Notes: generated from the letters alone by a model not told the origin. Numbered from the stretch's first letter, positions 8,785-18,590 are shown. The stretch is DNA of 64,000 nt from CAZOIA01 sp964579675 (GCA_964579675.1 CAZOIA010000001.1:26231-90230), one strand, 5' to 3'. Program-made: numbers and translations.

Positions 8785-9255
8785 TCACCCCGCGCTCGGG
8801 AAGAACAGCCTCGTCCCGACGTCCTCGTCGAACCCGCGGCCGAACTTGACCTCGAGCACCTCCTGCATGATTACGTCGGCGGTGGTCGTGACGGGGGCGG
8901 TGCCGGCCTCGAGATGCCCGCCGTGCGTATGCCCGTTGCTGTCCACGAAGCTGATGTGCAGGTGCGGCTCGATCGACCCGTCCTCCAGCTCGCAGATCAT
9001 GCCCTGGGCACCGCAGATCGCGATCGGGCCGGTCAGCTCGATCTTCTTGGCGACCACGCCAACCGGGCTCTCTTTCGACGGTTTTGCCACCTCGATGACG
9101 GCCTTGTCCACCCCCCCGATGATCACAGGAATGTAAGCAGCCTTGATCCCATTGGCCTCGGCCAGCTCCTTCAGCCCGGTGAGCAGATCCGTTCCCGGCT
9201 TGAGCCTGGCCACGATGCATCGCCCCGATTTCCCGATAGCAGAGTAATATGCCAT
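8785..9255 (-). CDS. PPC (DUF296) domain protein
   Basis: A 156-residue single-domain protein of the PPC/PCC family, also known from plant AT-hook proteins and from free-standing bacterial trimers. The signature HLHISFVDSNGHTHGGHL supplies the clustered histidines at the trimer interface. The N-terminal strand GRCIVARLKPGTDLLTGL is also typical. The ATG at 9255 (MAYYSAIG) is chosen over the upstream open frame because the family starts just before this strand. Bacterial PPC proteins are proposed DNA-binding or metal-binding factors; the target is unknown. It is divergently arranged with the alcohol dehydrogenase at 9400. Confidence 0.85.
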   Translation of the reverse strand: MAYYSAIGKSGRCIVARLKPGTDLLTGLKELAEANGIKAAYIPVIIGGVDKAVIEVAKPSKESPVGVVAKKIELTGPIAICGAQGMICELEDGSIEPHLHISFVDSNGHTHGGHLEAGTAPVTTTADVIMQEVLEVKFGRGFDEDVGTRLFFPSAG

Positions 9256-9399
9256 TGTTCTTTGTCGTCCAGGCGGTACTTGGTCTCGCCCAAAGCCAAC
9301 TCGGGGGCTCGTCAAAAGCCCGCCCGGGGCCGCTAGAACCACCGCTCAAGGCTCGTTAAAAGCAGCCAGCCGAAAGGCCCCGGCCGCCGGCGCTTTATT

Positions 9400-10560
9400 A
9401 TGAATGAAACTTCCGATATTGTCGAGGCCATGAACCAGATGAACGTGCCACCGACGAGCAGGGCATTTGCGGTGGACGGCACCGGCAAGGGCCGAATCGA
9501 GAACATCCCCATCCCCTCAATCGGCCCGAATGACGTGCTGATCCGCATGGAGGGTATATACGGCTGTGCCGGGGGTGACACGATCGTCTACGCCGGCAAG
9601 CATCCCCACTCGCAGGGGGCGTATCCGCTGATCCTCGGGCACGAAGGCGTGGGGGTGGTCGCCGCCATCGGCCCGGACGCCGCCGCCAAGCGAGGACTGA
9701 AGCTCGGCGACCGCGTGGCAGTCGAGGTGATGATCCCCTGCGACACGACGCGGGACGACGCCTGCTCCCAGTGCCGGGCCGGGGAGTACCAGCTTTGCGA
9801 GAAGAACCAGCAGCACGGCGTCTCCATGCCGCTGTCGGTTGGGCACGGCCTGTGGGGGATGTACTCGGATTTCCTGATGGTTCACCCCCGTGCCGTCACC
9901 CACCGCATGCCCGACAACGTCACCATGGAGAACGCCGTCGCCACCGCGTTTCTCGCCAACGCGGTCCGCTGGACGGAGGTCAAGGGCAAGGTGCAGAAAG
10001 GCGAGACTGTGGCGGTCTTCGGGCCGGGCCCGCAGGGCGTCGGCAGCGCGGCGGTGGCGACCTATCGCGGGGCGACGCCCATCCTGATCGGGTTGAGCAG
10101 CGACCAGGCCCGGTTCGAGATCGCAATCGGCATCGGCGTGGTGCGTCCGGAGCAGATCGTCCGGGCGGATCAGGACGACGTTGTCGAGGCGGTGATGACG
10201 CTGACCGGGGGAAAGGGTTGCGACCTGGCGATCGAGTGCAGCGGCGCCGATCCGGCGGTGGCCCCCTGGCTGCGGGTGCTCCGCAAGCGGGGTCGGGGGG
10301 TAATCTGCGGCTACCACGGCGGCAGGGAGGTCCCGCTGCCGATCGACCAGATCTCCACCAAGGAGCTGGCGATTCAGGGCGCGTGGGGCCAGGCCGGCGG
10401 TTGGCCCCTGGCCATCGAAATCCTCGAAAAAGAGGTGTTCGACTTCGCACCCATGATCACCAACCGGTTCAGAATCGATCAACTCAACGAGGTGGTTCCC
10501 ACACTCAAAGACCCGACGAAGATCGTCATGAAAGCCCTGTTCGAGCCACTACCGCGGTGA
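9400..10560 (+). CDS. Zinc-dependent medium-chain alcohol/polyol dehydrogenase
   Basis: An MDR-superfamily NAD(P)-dependent oxidoreductase of 386 residues. GHEGVG (catalytic-zinc GHE motif) and the structural-zinc lobe CSQCRAGEYQLC are visible, as is a Rossmann segment GETVAVFGPGPQGVGSAA. The first catalytic cysteine lies in YGCAGGD, where C and D are three residues apart rather than the usual two (GxCGxD), so the active-site loop is unusual. An alternative start is the ATG at 9430. The gene is followed after 15 bp by a GH130-type phosphorylase, which suggests that it oxidises a sugar or polyol released there. Substrate not determinable from sequence. Confidence 0.85.
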   Translation: MNETSDIVEAMNQMNVPPTSRAFAVDGTGKGRIENIPIPSIGPNDVLIRMEGIYGCAGGDTIVYAGKHPHSQGAYPLILGHEGVGVVAAIGPDAAAKRGLKLGDRVAVEVMIPCDTTRDDACSQCRAGEYQLCEKNQQHGVSMPLSVGHGLWGMYSDFLMVHPRAVTHRMPDNVTMENAVATAFLANAVRWTEVKGKVQKGETVAVFGPGPQGVGSAAVATYRGATPILIGLSSDQARFEIAIGIGVVRPEQIVRADQDDVVEAVMTLTGGKGCDLAIECSGADPAVAPWLRVLRKRGRGVICGYHGGREVPLPIDQISTKELAIQGAWGQAGGWPLAIEILEKEVFDFAPMITNRFRIDQLNEVVPTLKDPTKIVMKALFEPLPR

Positions 10561-10575
10561 CAAGAAGCGTGTCCC

Positions 10576-11625
10576 ATGAAGAACCTGTTCAAACGATCCC
10601 AACTCAACCCGATCTTGACCCCGCTGCACATGCCGATGCCGGCAGCGGCGACCCTCAACCCGGGAGCCACCGAGCAAGACGATCAGGTCGTCCTCCTGCT
10701 GCGGGTAGAGGATCTTGCCGGTTACTCGAGCATCCACGTCGCCCGCAGCAGGAACGGGGTGACCGATTGGGAGATCGAGTCAGAGCCGATCCTGCGGTAC
10801 GGCCAACCGAAGTGGCGGTACGAACTGTGGGGGTGCGAGGACGCGCGGGTGACCTACCTTCGCGAAGAGAAGCGCTGGTACATCACCTACACTGCATACT
10901 CCCCCGCCGGGGCGGCGGTCGCCCTGGCCTGCACCACTGATCTGGTCAAAGCCGAGCGCGTCAGCCTCATCTTCTCGCCGAACAACAAGGACGCGGCCCT
11001 GTTTCCGCAGCGATTCGACGGCCGCTGGGCGGTGCTGCACCGACCCGACGCCGGGGGCATCGAACACATCTGGTCTGCCTTATATCGGTAGATGATCCTT
11101 TTGTTTTAGAGTCACTTCTTCTTTTCTGTTTTTGGGTGTTCTGCTTGNNNNNNNNNNGCCGGGGGCATCGAACACATCTGGTCTGCCTACTCGCCGGACC
11201 TGATCCACTGGGGTGAGCCGCACTGCGTCCTGCCCGAAGGTGGCGGCGCGGCCTGGGACGCGGTCAAGGTCGGCGCCGGCCCGCCGCCCATTCTCACCCG
11301 GCATGGATGGCTGTTGGTTTACCACGGCGTCAAGCGCTACGGTGGCCGCCTGATCTATCGCGCCGGCCTGGCCATGTTGGATAAGCACAGGCCTCATCGG
11401 CTCATCGCCCGCGCGCCAGGCTGGACGTTCCAGGCGGAAGCGCCTTACGAGCTGGCGGGCCTGGTCCCGAACGTCGTGTTTCCAACCGGACTCCTCGTCC
11501 GCGGCGACGAGCTGTGGATGTACTACGGCGCCGCCGACAACTACGTCTGCCTCGCCACCGCGAAGCTCAAAGACGTTCTCAACGCACTGGAAAACGTGCC
11601 CGACCGTACCGCCCCGGGCGCGTGA
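10576..11625 (+). CDS. GH130-type glycoside phosphorylase/hydrolase, broken by an assembly gap
   Basis: Both parts match the five-bladed propeller of family GH130 (beta-mannoside phosphorylases). The left part contains LLLRVEDLAGYSSIHVARS and WGCEDARVTYL, with the catalytic Asp of the ED(A/P)R motif. The right part contains WLLVYHGVKRYGG and the blade PNVVFPTGLLV followed by MYYGAADNYVCLAT. The left frame hits TAG at 11089-11091 just before ten Ns (11148-11157). The right part restarts in the same frame by repeating 31 bases (11050-11080 equals 11158-11188). Removing 108 bases restores one continuous protein of about 313 residues, so the break is almost certainly an assembly artefact. It is co-oriented with and close to the alcohol dehydrogenase upstream. 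Confidence 0.85.
11148..11157. other. Scaffold gap (10 N) with duplicated 31-bp contig ends
   Basis: Ten Ns join two contigs. The 31 bases at 11050-11080 reappear at 11158-11188. The 67 bases between the first copy and the Ns are A+T-rich and unlike the surroundings, as expected of a chimeric contig end. Confidence 0.9.
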
Positions 11626-11659
11626 AGTGGGCTGCCGAATTCAATCGTACGGTCCCCCG

Positions 11660-11688
11660 TTGAGGCCCGGGCACGTCCCCGGTAGCAT
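11660..11688 (+). promoter_or_regulatory. Possible promoter for the MscS-type channel
   Basis: TTGAGG (11660-11665) and TAGCAT (11683-11688) lie 17 nt apart, about 40 nt before the ATG at 11729. Both boxes deviate from consensus, so this is only a candidate. Confidence 0.35.
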
Positions 11689-11728
11689 GATGACCCCTGG
11701 GACGTGACCCCGCTTGGGATATCTACCC

Positions 11729-14188
11729 ATGTACCGCGACAGACCATCCAAAGTGTTGATCCGGGGGCTGCAGGCAGCCCTGGCGGCCGTTGCGGCTTTC
11801 GGGCTTCGGGCGGCTCACCCGTTGCCCTTGCCGGCGACGGCTTCCGCCCCGGCGGACGAGGAATGCTCAGGCCTGCCGGGACAGCTTGCCGCCGCGAAGA
11901 AGGCGTTGAACGATCGCGGGCCGGCCCTGCAGCAGCGGGTGGAGGCGATCGCCAAGGCCCTGCAGGATCTTAAGGCCCCACCCGAGTCCACCCCCGCCTC
12001 CGAGCTGGCCGGGCGCAAGGAGAAGCTCATTGCCGAGCGGGCGGCCGTGCAGAAGGAGCTGCGGTATCTCGAATCGGCCGGAACCACCTGGCAGGCGGCG
12101 CTGGATGCGTGCGAAAGCGCCATGCGGTTCCGCCAGGAACTCGAGCAGTTCCGGGCCGACCAGCGACGCAAGCGGGTCGAGTTCGTCTCCGCCGATGTGG
12201 ACGCGTTCCAGTCCCAGCTTGACCAGATCCAAAATGCCCGCTCCGCATTGGACGAAGGGGAAGCCGTTCGCGGCGAACGGCTCGCCGGGCTGACCGAGCA
12301 GATCGGAAAGGCGGACGAGCAGGCCAGACCGCCGCTCGTGGCTGAGCAAGCCGCCCTGTTGGCCGAGACCGGGGCCACCCGGCACAAGCGCGTCGCCCTC
12401 GACGCCGAACGGGCCTTGCTGGAGGCCAAGCTCGCCGCGGCCCAAGAAGCACTCGGCCCCTCCACCACGACTCAGGCGACCGCAACCAGTACGGCCCCGG
12501 CGAAAGAGGCGAAAGCCGACGCTGACAACAAGCAGCTTCTGGCCCGGCAGCTCGAGGCCGAAGCGCGGGATCGGCTTGGTCATGCGCGGGCCCGCCTGCA
12601 GGAGATTCAAGGTCAGCTCAGCCAAGCCCGCGACGCCGGTCTCGATACCGCCCGGCTCGAAGACAACCGCGAGTACTGGCAGCGCAAGGAGACCTTTGAA
12701 CTCCGCCGGCTGGAGCAGGCTGATCTGCACCAGCGCGCCGCCCGGGAAAAGCAGGAGATCGCACAACTGATCGAACGCAGGCAGGCGGTCAACAACAGCC
12801 TCGAGCAGCTCAGGCAGACGCGCTGGGAGATGTCGCCGGATGAGCGTCAGAAGCAGGCGGATCGCTTCCGGGCCCAGGCCGACGCCGGGCGGGAACGCGC
12901 CGGCAAGCTCGAGCAGCGCGCCGCGGCCGAGGACGGCAAGATCGAGCCCATACAGAAACGCCTGCCCGGCTTCGACGCCATTGAGCAGGCTTTATGGCAG
13001 CGGCTCCAAGAGGCCCCCACCTTCGCCGATTCCGAACGGCTCGCCGGCCACTACCGCCGAATGAAGGAGCAGCTCAACACCGAACGCCAGCAAATCGATC
13101 TGATGATCATGACGATGGAGAACGTCGTCTTCGCCATCAAGCGCCAGGCGAGCCTGGAGTACGAGCTCGCCGATCTCTATACCCAATGTGCGGAGGTGCT
13201 CGTTCCATCGGAGCCGTCGTTCTGGCAGCGGAACGAAAGCATCATCACCTCCATCATGATCCTGGGCGTGGTCGTCGCGATTTCGTACGGGGTTAAACTG
13301 GCGGTGTGGTTTATCCAGCGCCTGATCGCCCATCTGGACGCGACCGTGGGCGACGGCCGGTTCTCGGTCAAGCGCGCCGGTACGCTCCTGAGCTTTGCCG
13401 GCAGCATCGTCAAGTTGTTCGTCTGGATTTTCGGGGTGGTCTGGGTGCTCAACGAGTTCGGGATCAGTCCTGCCACCACCAGCGGGGCGCTCGGGTTGAT
13501 CGGGCTCATCATGGCCGGCATGTTCCAGCAGATCGTGGTCGATTTCGTCAAGGGGTTGGATATCATCGCGGGCCGCCATTACAACGTGGGTGACTTCGTG
13601 GAGGTGGACGGCAAGTTCGGCCACGTCGTGGATTTCAACGTCAAGTACACGCGGATCCGCACCGGCTCCGGACAGGAGTTCAACGTGCCCAACAGCCAGT
13701 GCCTGCCCTCACGGCGGTTCCCCGACGGGTACGTGGACAATTACGTTGACCTCACGCTCAAATCATGCAGCGATGAGGACGCGGTCAAAAATGCCCTGGG
13801 TGCTGTATGTCAGGACCTCAACCACCGCATCGAGCCCATCCGGGACGAACCGGTGCCGGTGCGGCAGTTTGTTGGGCCTCAAGGTCGGGTTACCCTGCGG
13901 TACCGCGTGCGCGTGCTGCCCGGCTCCGACTGGGTGGTGAAAGACTACTTCATCCCGGCCGTGAAGGAGACCCTCGCCGGGCTAGGCGTGGAACTCGCGG
14001 CCGAGCCGACGTTCTTCTTCATCAATCGGATCCAGACTTTCCGGAAGCTGTTCAGCCGGCAGCTCAGCGAGGAGGAGATCGTCCGCCAGACCGGTGAGAG
14101 CGACCAGGGCCCGGCAACCGACGAGGATATCGCGCAACCGGCCACTCCCGGCGCCAACGTGGCGGCAAGCCCCGGAACCCAGGCTTGA
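11729..14188 (+). CDS. MscS-family mechanosensitive channel with long coiled-coil N-terminal region
   Basis: A protein of about 819 residues. After a signal peptide (residues 15-40) a region of about 430 residues is rich in Gln, Glu, Arg and Ala with heptad character and is probably periplasmic coiled coil, as in MscK-like channels. Membrane helices follow: SIMILGVVVAISYGVKLAVW, SFAGSIVKLFVWIFGVVWVL, and the pore helix GALGLIGLIMAGMFQQIVVD. Then comes the MscS beta domain (YNVGDFVEVDGKFGHVVDF). The C-terminus carries the cytoplasmic vestibule and an acidic tail. MscS channels open on membrane tension to release solutes. A TTG at 11714 is possible, but the ATG at 11729 is preferred. Confidence 0.9.
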   Translation: MYRDRPSKVLIRGLQAALAAVAAFGLRAAHPLPLPATASAPADEECSGLPGQLAAAKKALNDRGPALQQRVEAIAKALQDLKAPPESTPASELAGRKEKLIAERAAVQKELRYLESAGTTWQAALDACESAMRFRQELEQFRADQRRKRVEFVSADVDAFQSQLDQIQNARSALDEGEAVRGERLAGLTEQIGKADEQARPPLVAEQAALLAETGATRHKRVALDAERALLEAKLAAAQEALGPSTTTQATATSTAPAKEAKADADNKQLLARQLEAEARDRLGHARARLQEIQGQLSQARDAGLDTARLEDNREYWQRKETFELRRLEQADLHQRAAREKQEIAQLIERRQAVNNSLEQLRQTRWEMSPDERQKQADRFRAQADAGRERAGKLEQRAAAEDGKIEPIQKRLPGFDAIEQALWQRLQEAPTFADSERLAGHYRRMKEQLNTERQQIDLMIMTMENVVFAIKRQASLEYELADLYTQCAEVLVPSEPSFWQRNESIITSIMILGVVVAISYGVKLAVWFIQRLIAHLDATVGDGRFSVKRAGTLLSFAGSIVKLFVWIFGVVWVLNEFGISPATTSGALGLIGLIMAGMFQQIVVDFVKGLDIIAGRHYNVGDFVEVDGKFGHVVDFNVKYTRIRTGSGQEFNVPNSQCLPSRRFPDGYVDNYVDLTLKSCSDEDAVKNALGAVCQDLNHRIEPIRDEPVPVRQFVGPQGRVTLRYRVRVLPGSDWVVKDYFIPAVKETLAGLGVELAAEPTFFFINRIQTFRKLFSRQLSEEEIVRQTGESDQGPATDEDIAQPATPGANVAASPGTQA

Positions 14189-14316
14189 CTTGAGCAGGAA
14201 GCAAGAGATACCGTTCAGCGGCGACCCACTGAACGCGGCCGAAGACAGAGTGTCAGCGCGACCCGGAACGTCACCAGAGCAGGGGCGTAAAGGAGCGCGT
14301 GGGAGGAAAACAGATT

Positions 14317-15723
14317 ATGAAGGCGAGATTGCGGTTTCATGGTGCGGCCCGGGAGGTGACTGGCTCAATGCACCTGATTGAAGCGGATGGCCACACCATC
14401 GCCCTGGACTGCGGGCTTTTTCAGGGACGGCGCAAGGAGGCCAACGCCAAGAACCGCACCTTCCCGCTCAAACCCTCCAGGATCGACGCGGTTGTCCTCT
14501 CTCACGCTCACATCGATCATTGCGGCAAGCTGCCCCGGCTCGTGCGCGAGGGCTTTTCCGGGCCGATCTATGCGACGCCCGCAACCTGCGACCTGGTGAA
14601 ACTCCTGCTGGCCGACTCGGCCCACATTCAGGAGGAAGACGCGGCATACTGGAACAAGAAGCGGGTGCGTCGCGGGGACGAACCGATCGAGCCGTTGTAC
14701 ACCGCGGCTGACGTCGAAGAAGCGGTGCGGCTGCTGCAGGCCAGGCGACTGGAGGAGGGGTTCGACGTTGCCCCCGGGATGCATGCAAGATTGTACGAAG
14801 CCGGCCACATGCTCGGCTCAGCCGGCGTCGGAGTCGAGATCCAAAACCGCGGCGGTGAGCCGACCCGCATCGTTTTCACCGGTGACCGGGGCCGGTCGGG
14901 GATGGAGATCCTGCGCGACCCGGCCCCACTGCCGCCGTGCGACTATCTGATCTCCGAGAGCACCTACGGCGGGCGCGAGACACCCCGTGCCGAGGGCATG
15001 CGCGAGCAGTTGGCCGACGTTGTCAACCAGATCATCGACCGCGGTGGCAAGCTGGTCATCCCCTCCTTCGCCGTCGGACGCACCCAGGTCATTGTCTACG
15101 ACTTCCATATGCTAGTTCTAGAGGGGCGCATCCCCGAGCACATCCCGCTGATCGTGGACAGCCCCCTCGCCGTCCGGGCTACCGAGGTCTTCAAGCTGCA
15201 TCCGGAGGTCTATGACCGCGAGGCCTTCGCCTTCAACAAGCTGACCGGCGACATGCTCGAATGCAAGCATTGCGAGTACACCCACAGCGTCGAGGAAAGC
15301 AAGGCCCTGCACGCGCGAAAAGGGCCGATGATCATCATCTCCGCCAGCGGCATGTGCGAAGTGGGACGGATCCTCCACCACCTGAAGAACAACATCGAGA
15401 ACCCCCGCAATACGGTGCTGATTGTCGGGTATCAGGCCGCTCACACGCTCGGCCGGCGGCTGGTCGAAAAGCAGAAGCGGGTGCGCATCTTCGGCGAGAC
15501 GTACGAGGTCAAGGCCCAGGTCAAGGTGCTCAACGGCTTCAGCGCCCACGCAAACGCAACCGAACTGGCCGATACGACCGCGCCGCTGGCCGGGAAGGTT
15601 CGACGGACCTTCCTGGTGCACGGCGAATTGGACCAGGCCAAGGCTCTGGCCGCAACGATGCGCCGACGAGGGTTCACCGATGTGGTCATCCCCGAGAGCG
15701 GTCAGAAGTTTGCGATCCCCTGA
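14317..15723 (+). CDS. Beta-CASP metallo-beta-lactamase-fold RNA-processing-type hydrolase
   Basis: A 468-residue protein of the RNA-specific MBL/beta-CASP family (CPSF/Ysh1-like, COG1236). Motif 2 is SHAHIDHCGKLP. The lactamase half also shows YEAGHMLGSAGV and FTGDRGRSGMEI. The beta-CASP half contains LVIPSFAVGRTQ, IIISASGMCEVGRILHHL and GFSAHANATEL. Such proteins are endo/exoribonucleases when they act on RNA, and the bacterial members are poorly characterised. The start is the ATG at 14317, preceded by GGGAGGAAAA. The gene stands alone, 128 bp after the channel gene. Confidence 0.92.
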   Translation: MKARLRFHGAAREVTGSMHLIEADGHTIALDCGLFQGRRKEANAKNRTFPLKPSRIDAVVLSHAHIDHCGKLPRLVREGFSGPIYATPATCDLVKLLLADSAHIQEEDAAYWNKKRVRRGDEPIEPLYTAADVEEAVRLLQARRLEEGFDVAPGMHARLYEAGHMLGSAGVGVEIQNRGGEPTRIVFTGDRGRSGMEILRDPAPLPPCDYLISESTYGGRETPRAEGMREQLADVVNQIIDRGGKLVIPSFAVGRTQVIVYDFHMLVLEGRIPEHIPLIVDSPLAVRATEVFKLHPEVYDREAFAFNKLTGDMLECKHCEYTHSVEESKALHARKGPMIIISASGMCEVGRILHHLKNNIENPRNTVLIVGYQAAHTLGRRLVEKQKRVRIFGETYEVKAQVKVLNGFSAHANATELADTTAPLAGKVRRTFLVHGELDQAKALAATMRRRGFTDVVIPESGQKFAIP

Positions 15724-15812
15724 CGGGCGCTGCTTTCCCCGACCGACCGATCTCGATAACAACGAGCCGCGGGCCTTACGATTACCTGGCCAATAGAAGC
15801 GATCAGTTTCAG

Positions 15813-17192
15813 TTACTCGCCCTTTCGCAGCGGCCAGTGCTCGGATTCGGTCCGGGCGCTGGTGAGATACGCTTCGATCTTAGCCACGATCTCCGGATGG
15901 TCGGCGGCGATGTTCCTTGTTTCGCCGACGTCCGTGTTCAGGTCGTATAACTCCAGTGGCTCGCCGAGCTTGAGGCGGACGGCCTTGAAGTCGCCCATTC
16001 TCACCGCCTGCTTGGAAACCCCCTCGTGGAACTCCCAATAGAGGAAGTCGTGGCTTTTCTGCCGCTTGCCGAGCAGCGCGGGAGCCATGGAGATGCCGTC
16101 GATCTCTGCGGGCGGTTCAGCCCCGGCCAGCTCGGCCGCGGTGGGCGGGAAGTCCCAGAAGGTCCAGACCTGGTCGCTGACCCGACCCGCTTTGATCTTG
16201 CCCGGCCACCGCACGATCATCGGGACGCGGATCCCGCCCTCGTACAGGGCCCGTTTGTAGCCCCGCAGCGGTCCTGAGCTGTTGAAGAACTTCGGATCCG
16301 CACCACCCTCGGCGTGCGGGCCGTTGTCGCTGCTGAAGAACACGACCGTATCCTCGTCGATCCCCAACGCCTCGAGCCGATCGAACAGCCGCCCCATGTC
16401 CCTGTCGAGTCGGGTGATCATGGCCGCGTGGTTCTTCTGGGCTGCAGGCCAGGGCTTGTCGGTGTACGGTTCGTCGCTGGGCACCTCCATGCCCTTGTCG
16501 CCGGCTTCGTTGTTGGCATGGGGAATGGTGTAGGCCAGGTACAGAAAGAACGGGTGGTCCTTGTGGCGTTCGATGAAGCGGAGCGCTTCGGTGGTGAAGA
16601 GGTCGTGCGAGTACTGCGCCCGCTGGCTGGATACGCCTTTCTCGGCGACGTTGCCTTCGAGCGGGAACTTCTGCTGATTCCTCCAGAGGTATTCGGGCCA
16701 GTAATTGTGGGCGTGGCGCTGGTTCAGGTAGCCGAACCAGTAATCAAAGCCCTGACGGTTGGGAATGCCGGTGGTATCCGGTTCGCCGAGCCCCCACTTG
16801 CCAATGATGCCGGTCGCGTAGCCGGCCGTCTTGAGCACCTCGGCCACGGTGACGTCTTCGGGGCGGAGCGGCACCCGTCCGTTGCCGCGGACCAGGGCGT
16901 GGCCGGTATGCAGCCCGGTCATCAGGCAGCATCGCGACGGGGCACACACGGTGCTGCCGGCGTAGCACTGGGTGAACCGGATGCCCTCGTCTGCCATCCG
17001 GTCCAGGTTGGGCGTGCGGATCCGTTTCTGTCCGTAGCAGCCAAGGTCCCCGTAGCCAAGGTCGTCGGCCAGGACGAAGATGATGTTCGGTCGCGCCGCG
17101 GGAGCAACACACCCGAGTGAGCCGACCGTCAAACCCGCCAGGACCAGAAACCCGATACTTCGAAGCGTTCTACCTGAATTCATGATGTTCAT
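15813..17192 (-). CDS. Arylsulfatase-type sulfatase, exported
   Basis: A 459-residue formylglycine sulfatase. The N-terminus carries a signal peptide ending in a possible lipobox (SLGC at 25-28), so it is exported. The metal-site strand PNIIFVLADDLGYGDLGCYG is followed by the modification motif C83-A-P-S-R87 and LMTGLHTGH, so Cys83 is expected to become formylglycine. FFSSDNGPHAEGG supplies the second metal site. It removes sulfate esters, probably from a polysaccharide. It is the last gene of the minus-strand operon that starts at 21136. The spacer to the fucose-isomerase-like gene is 81 bp. Confidence 0.93.
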   Translation of the reverse strand: MNIMNSGRTLRSIGFLVLAGLTVGSLGCVAPAARPNIIFVLADDLGYGDLGCYGQKRIRTPNLDRMADEGIRFTQCYAGSTVCAPSRCCLMTGLHTGHALVRGNGRVPLRPEDVTVAEVLKTAGYATGIIGKWGLGEPDTTGIPNRQGFDYWFGYLNQRHAHNYWPEYLWRNQQKFPLEGNVAEKGVSSQRAQYSHDLFTTEALRFIERHKDHPFFLYLAYTIPHANNEAGDKGMEVPSDEPYTDKPWPAAQKNHAAMITRLDRDMGRLFDRLEALGIDEDTVVFFSSDNGPHAEGGADPKFFNSSGPLRGYKRALYEGGIRVPMIVRWPGKIKAGRVSDQVWTFWDFPPTAAELAGAEPPAEIDGISMAPALLGKRQKSHDFLYWEFHEGVSKQAVRMGDFKAVRLKLGEPLELYDLNTDVGETRNIAADHPEIVAKIEAYLTSARTESEHWPLRKGE

Positions 17193-17273
17193 GCCTGATC
17201 CTTTCGTCGTCAGATTTGCGTACCCTTGGGAGCAACACCGTACCCCCGGCAGCGCAATTGGGCCACACCTGCC

Positions 17274-18590
17274 CTACCCGCCGCAATCGATGCAGGGGAT
17301 TCTGACGTAGTCGCAGAACTCCTGCAGGCTCTTGCGCACGTCGCCGTAGCCAATCATCCAGTGATGGCCCAGGCCCTCGGCGGCGATCACGTCGAGGTAG
17401 TGCTGCACGCCGTTTTCGAAGACGACCCTGGTGGGGTTGCCGGCGAAGACCATCCCGGTGGGGACGGCGTGGCCGGCGGCGACCCCCATGCGGTAGGTAC
17501 CCCGGCGGCCGACCAGGTTCACGAGCGTCACGGGGCCGGGCTTGCCCGGGAAAAGAACGCACGTGCCCTGATGCATGAGACGGACATGCGCGATCTCGAT
17601 CTTGTCGGGCGATTCGGCCAAACTCATACTGCCGTTGCCGCAATGCGAAAAGACGATCGAGCCCTCATCCATGTCCACGCCCAGCCCGTCGGTGTTGTGC
17701 ACGGGCTCACCCGTAAGCCGGGCGAGTATGAGCATCGCGACGGTCGAGTTCATGTCGGCCTCGCAACCGACGACCAGCCCCTCGTCCGCCAACAATGAGC
17801 CCGCCAGGCAAAGCCGGCCCATGAACCGGGGATAGCACTCGACCGCCAGGCCGCTCAGACCGTCGCGTTCGGCAAATCGCTTGAGCGTCAGGTAGCCGCG
17901 CATGGAATCGATGATGTCGGCCTCGGTGACGGAGACCTTCTTAACCTGGCCCATGCGCTCCTTCCAGACCGCCCGGGCGTCGGCTTTGGGGATCTCGGCC
18001 ATGGTCTTCTCGACGGTCTCCAGGCCGTAGTGCACGGTCCGCGGCCCAAGGGCGGCCTTGAGCTCCAGTTCATCGAAGGTGACTTCGGTCATACCGCCCA
18101 CGCGGTAGCCCACCAGGCCTAAGCGGACCTTCCGAAGGTTAGCGGCCAGGTTCACCGCGGTGACGTAATCACAGATGCGCGAGATCACCGAATCGTCGCC
18201 CGCCGGGCCGAACGCAAACCGGTACGGTCTGTTCAGCTCCTTCAGCACGCAGCAGAACTGCTGGCAGCCGCACATCGACCCGGTGTTCATGCCGGGAAAC
18301 GCCCAGGTAACCAGGGGGACGCTGCACTCTTCGAGCAGATCCAGCACGAGCGGGTCGGCACTCCAGGTGGCCGCGGCCAGGACGATGACCGGCACCCGCT
18401 CCTCGTAGAAGTGCCGGCCTGCGGCGACGGCACTCGCCTGATCTTCGAGGAACGTCGGGGCCTCGATCACCTCGAGGTCGGCTGCGCGAAGTGCTCGGGC
18501 GGCATCGGCGAACATCTGCGGGGCTTGCTCGCCGCCTTCCTCGAGCGGGTGTCGAATAACGGCCAGCCCGATGCGTGGTGTGAGCTTCAC
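17274..18590 (-). CDS. L-fucose/L-arabinose isomerase-family protein
   Basis: A 438-residue protein with the two-part fold of fucose isomerase relatives. The N-terminal half (MKLTPRIGLAVIRHPLEEGG, then VPVIVLAAATWSADPLVLDL and MNTGSMCGCQQFC) is Rossmann-like. The C-terminal half has the metal-binding region (VVGCEADMNSTVAML, VDMDEGSIVFSHCGNGSM). Family members interconvert aldoses and ketoses, but many planctomycete homologues are uncharacterised. Its place between an aminotransferase and a sulfatase suggests action on a sugar released from a sulfated glycan. The start is the ATG at 18590. Confidence 0.78.
   Translation of the reverse strand: MKLTPRIGLAVIRHPLEEGGEQAPQMFADAARALRAADLEVIEAPTFLEDQASAVAAGRHFYEERVPVIVLAAATWSADPLVLDLLEECSVPLVTWAFPGMNTGSMCGCQQFCCVLKELNRPYRFAFGPAGDDSVISRICDYVTAVNLAANLRKVRLGLVGYRVGGMTEVTFDELELKAALGPRTVHYGLETVEKTMAEIPKADARAVWKERMGQVKKVSVTEADIIDSMRGYLTLKRFAERDGLSGLAVECYPRFMGRLCLAGSLLADEGLVVGCEADMNSTVAMLILARLTGEPVHNTDGLGVDMDEGSIVFSHCGNGSMSLAESPDKIEIAHVRLMHQGTCVLFPGKPGPVTLVNLVGRRGTYRMGVAAGHAVPTGMVFAGNPTRVVFENGVQHYLDVIAAEGLGHHWMIGYGDVRKSLQEFCDYVRIPCIDCGG

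Noticed and set aside
11081..11147. A+T-rich 67 bases before the N-gap as an intron or insertion
   Set aside because: The flanking 31-bp duplication and the gap point to a chimeric contig end.
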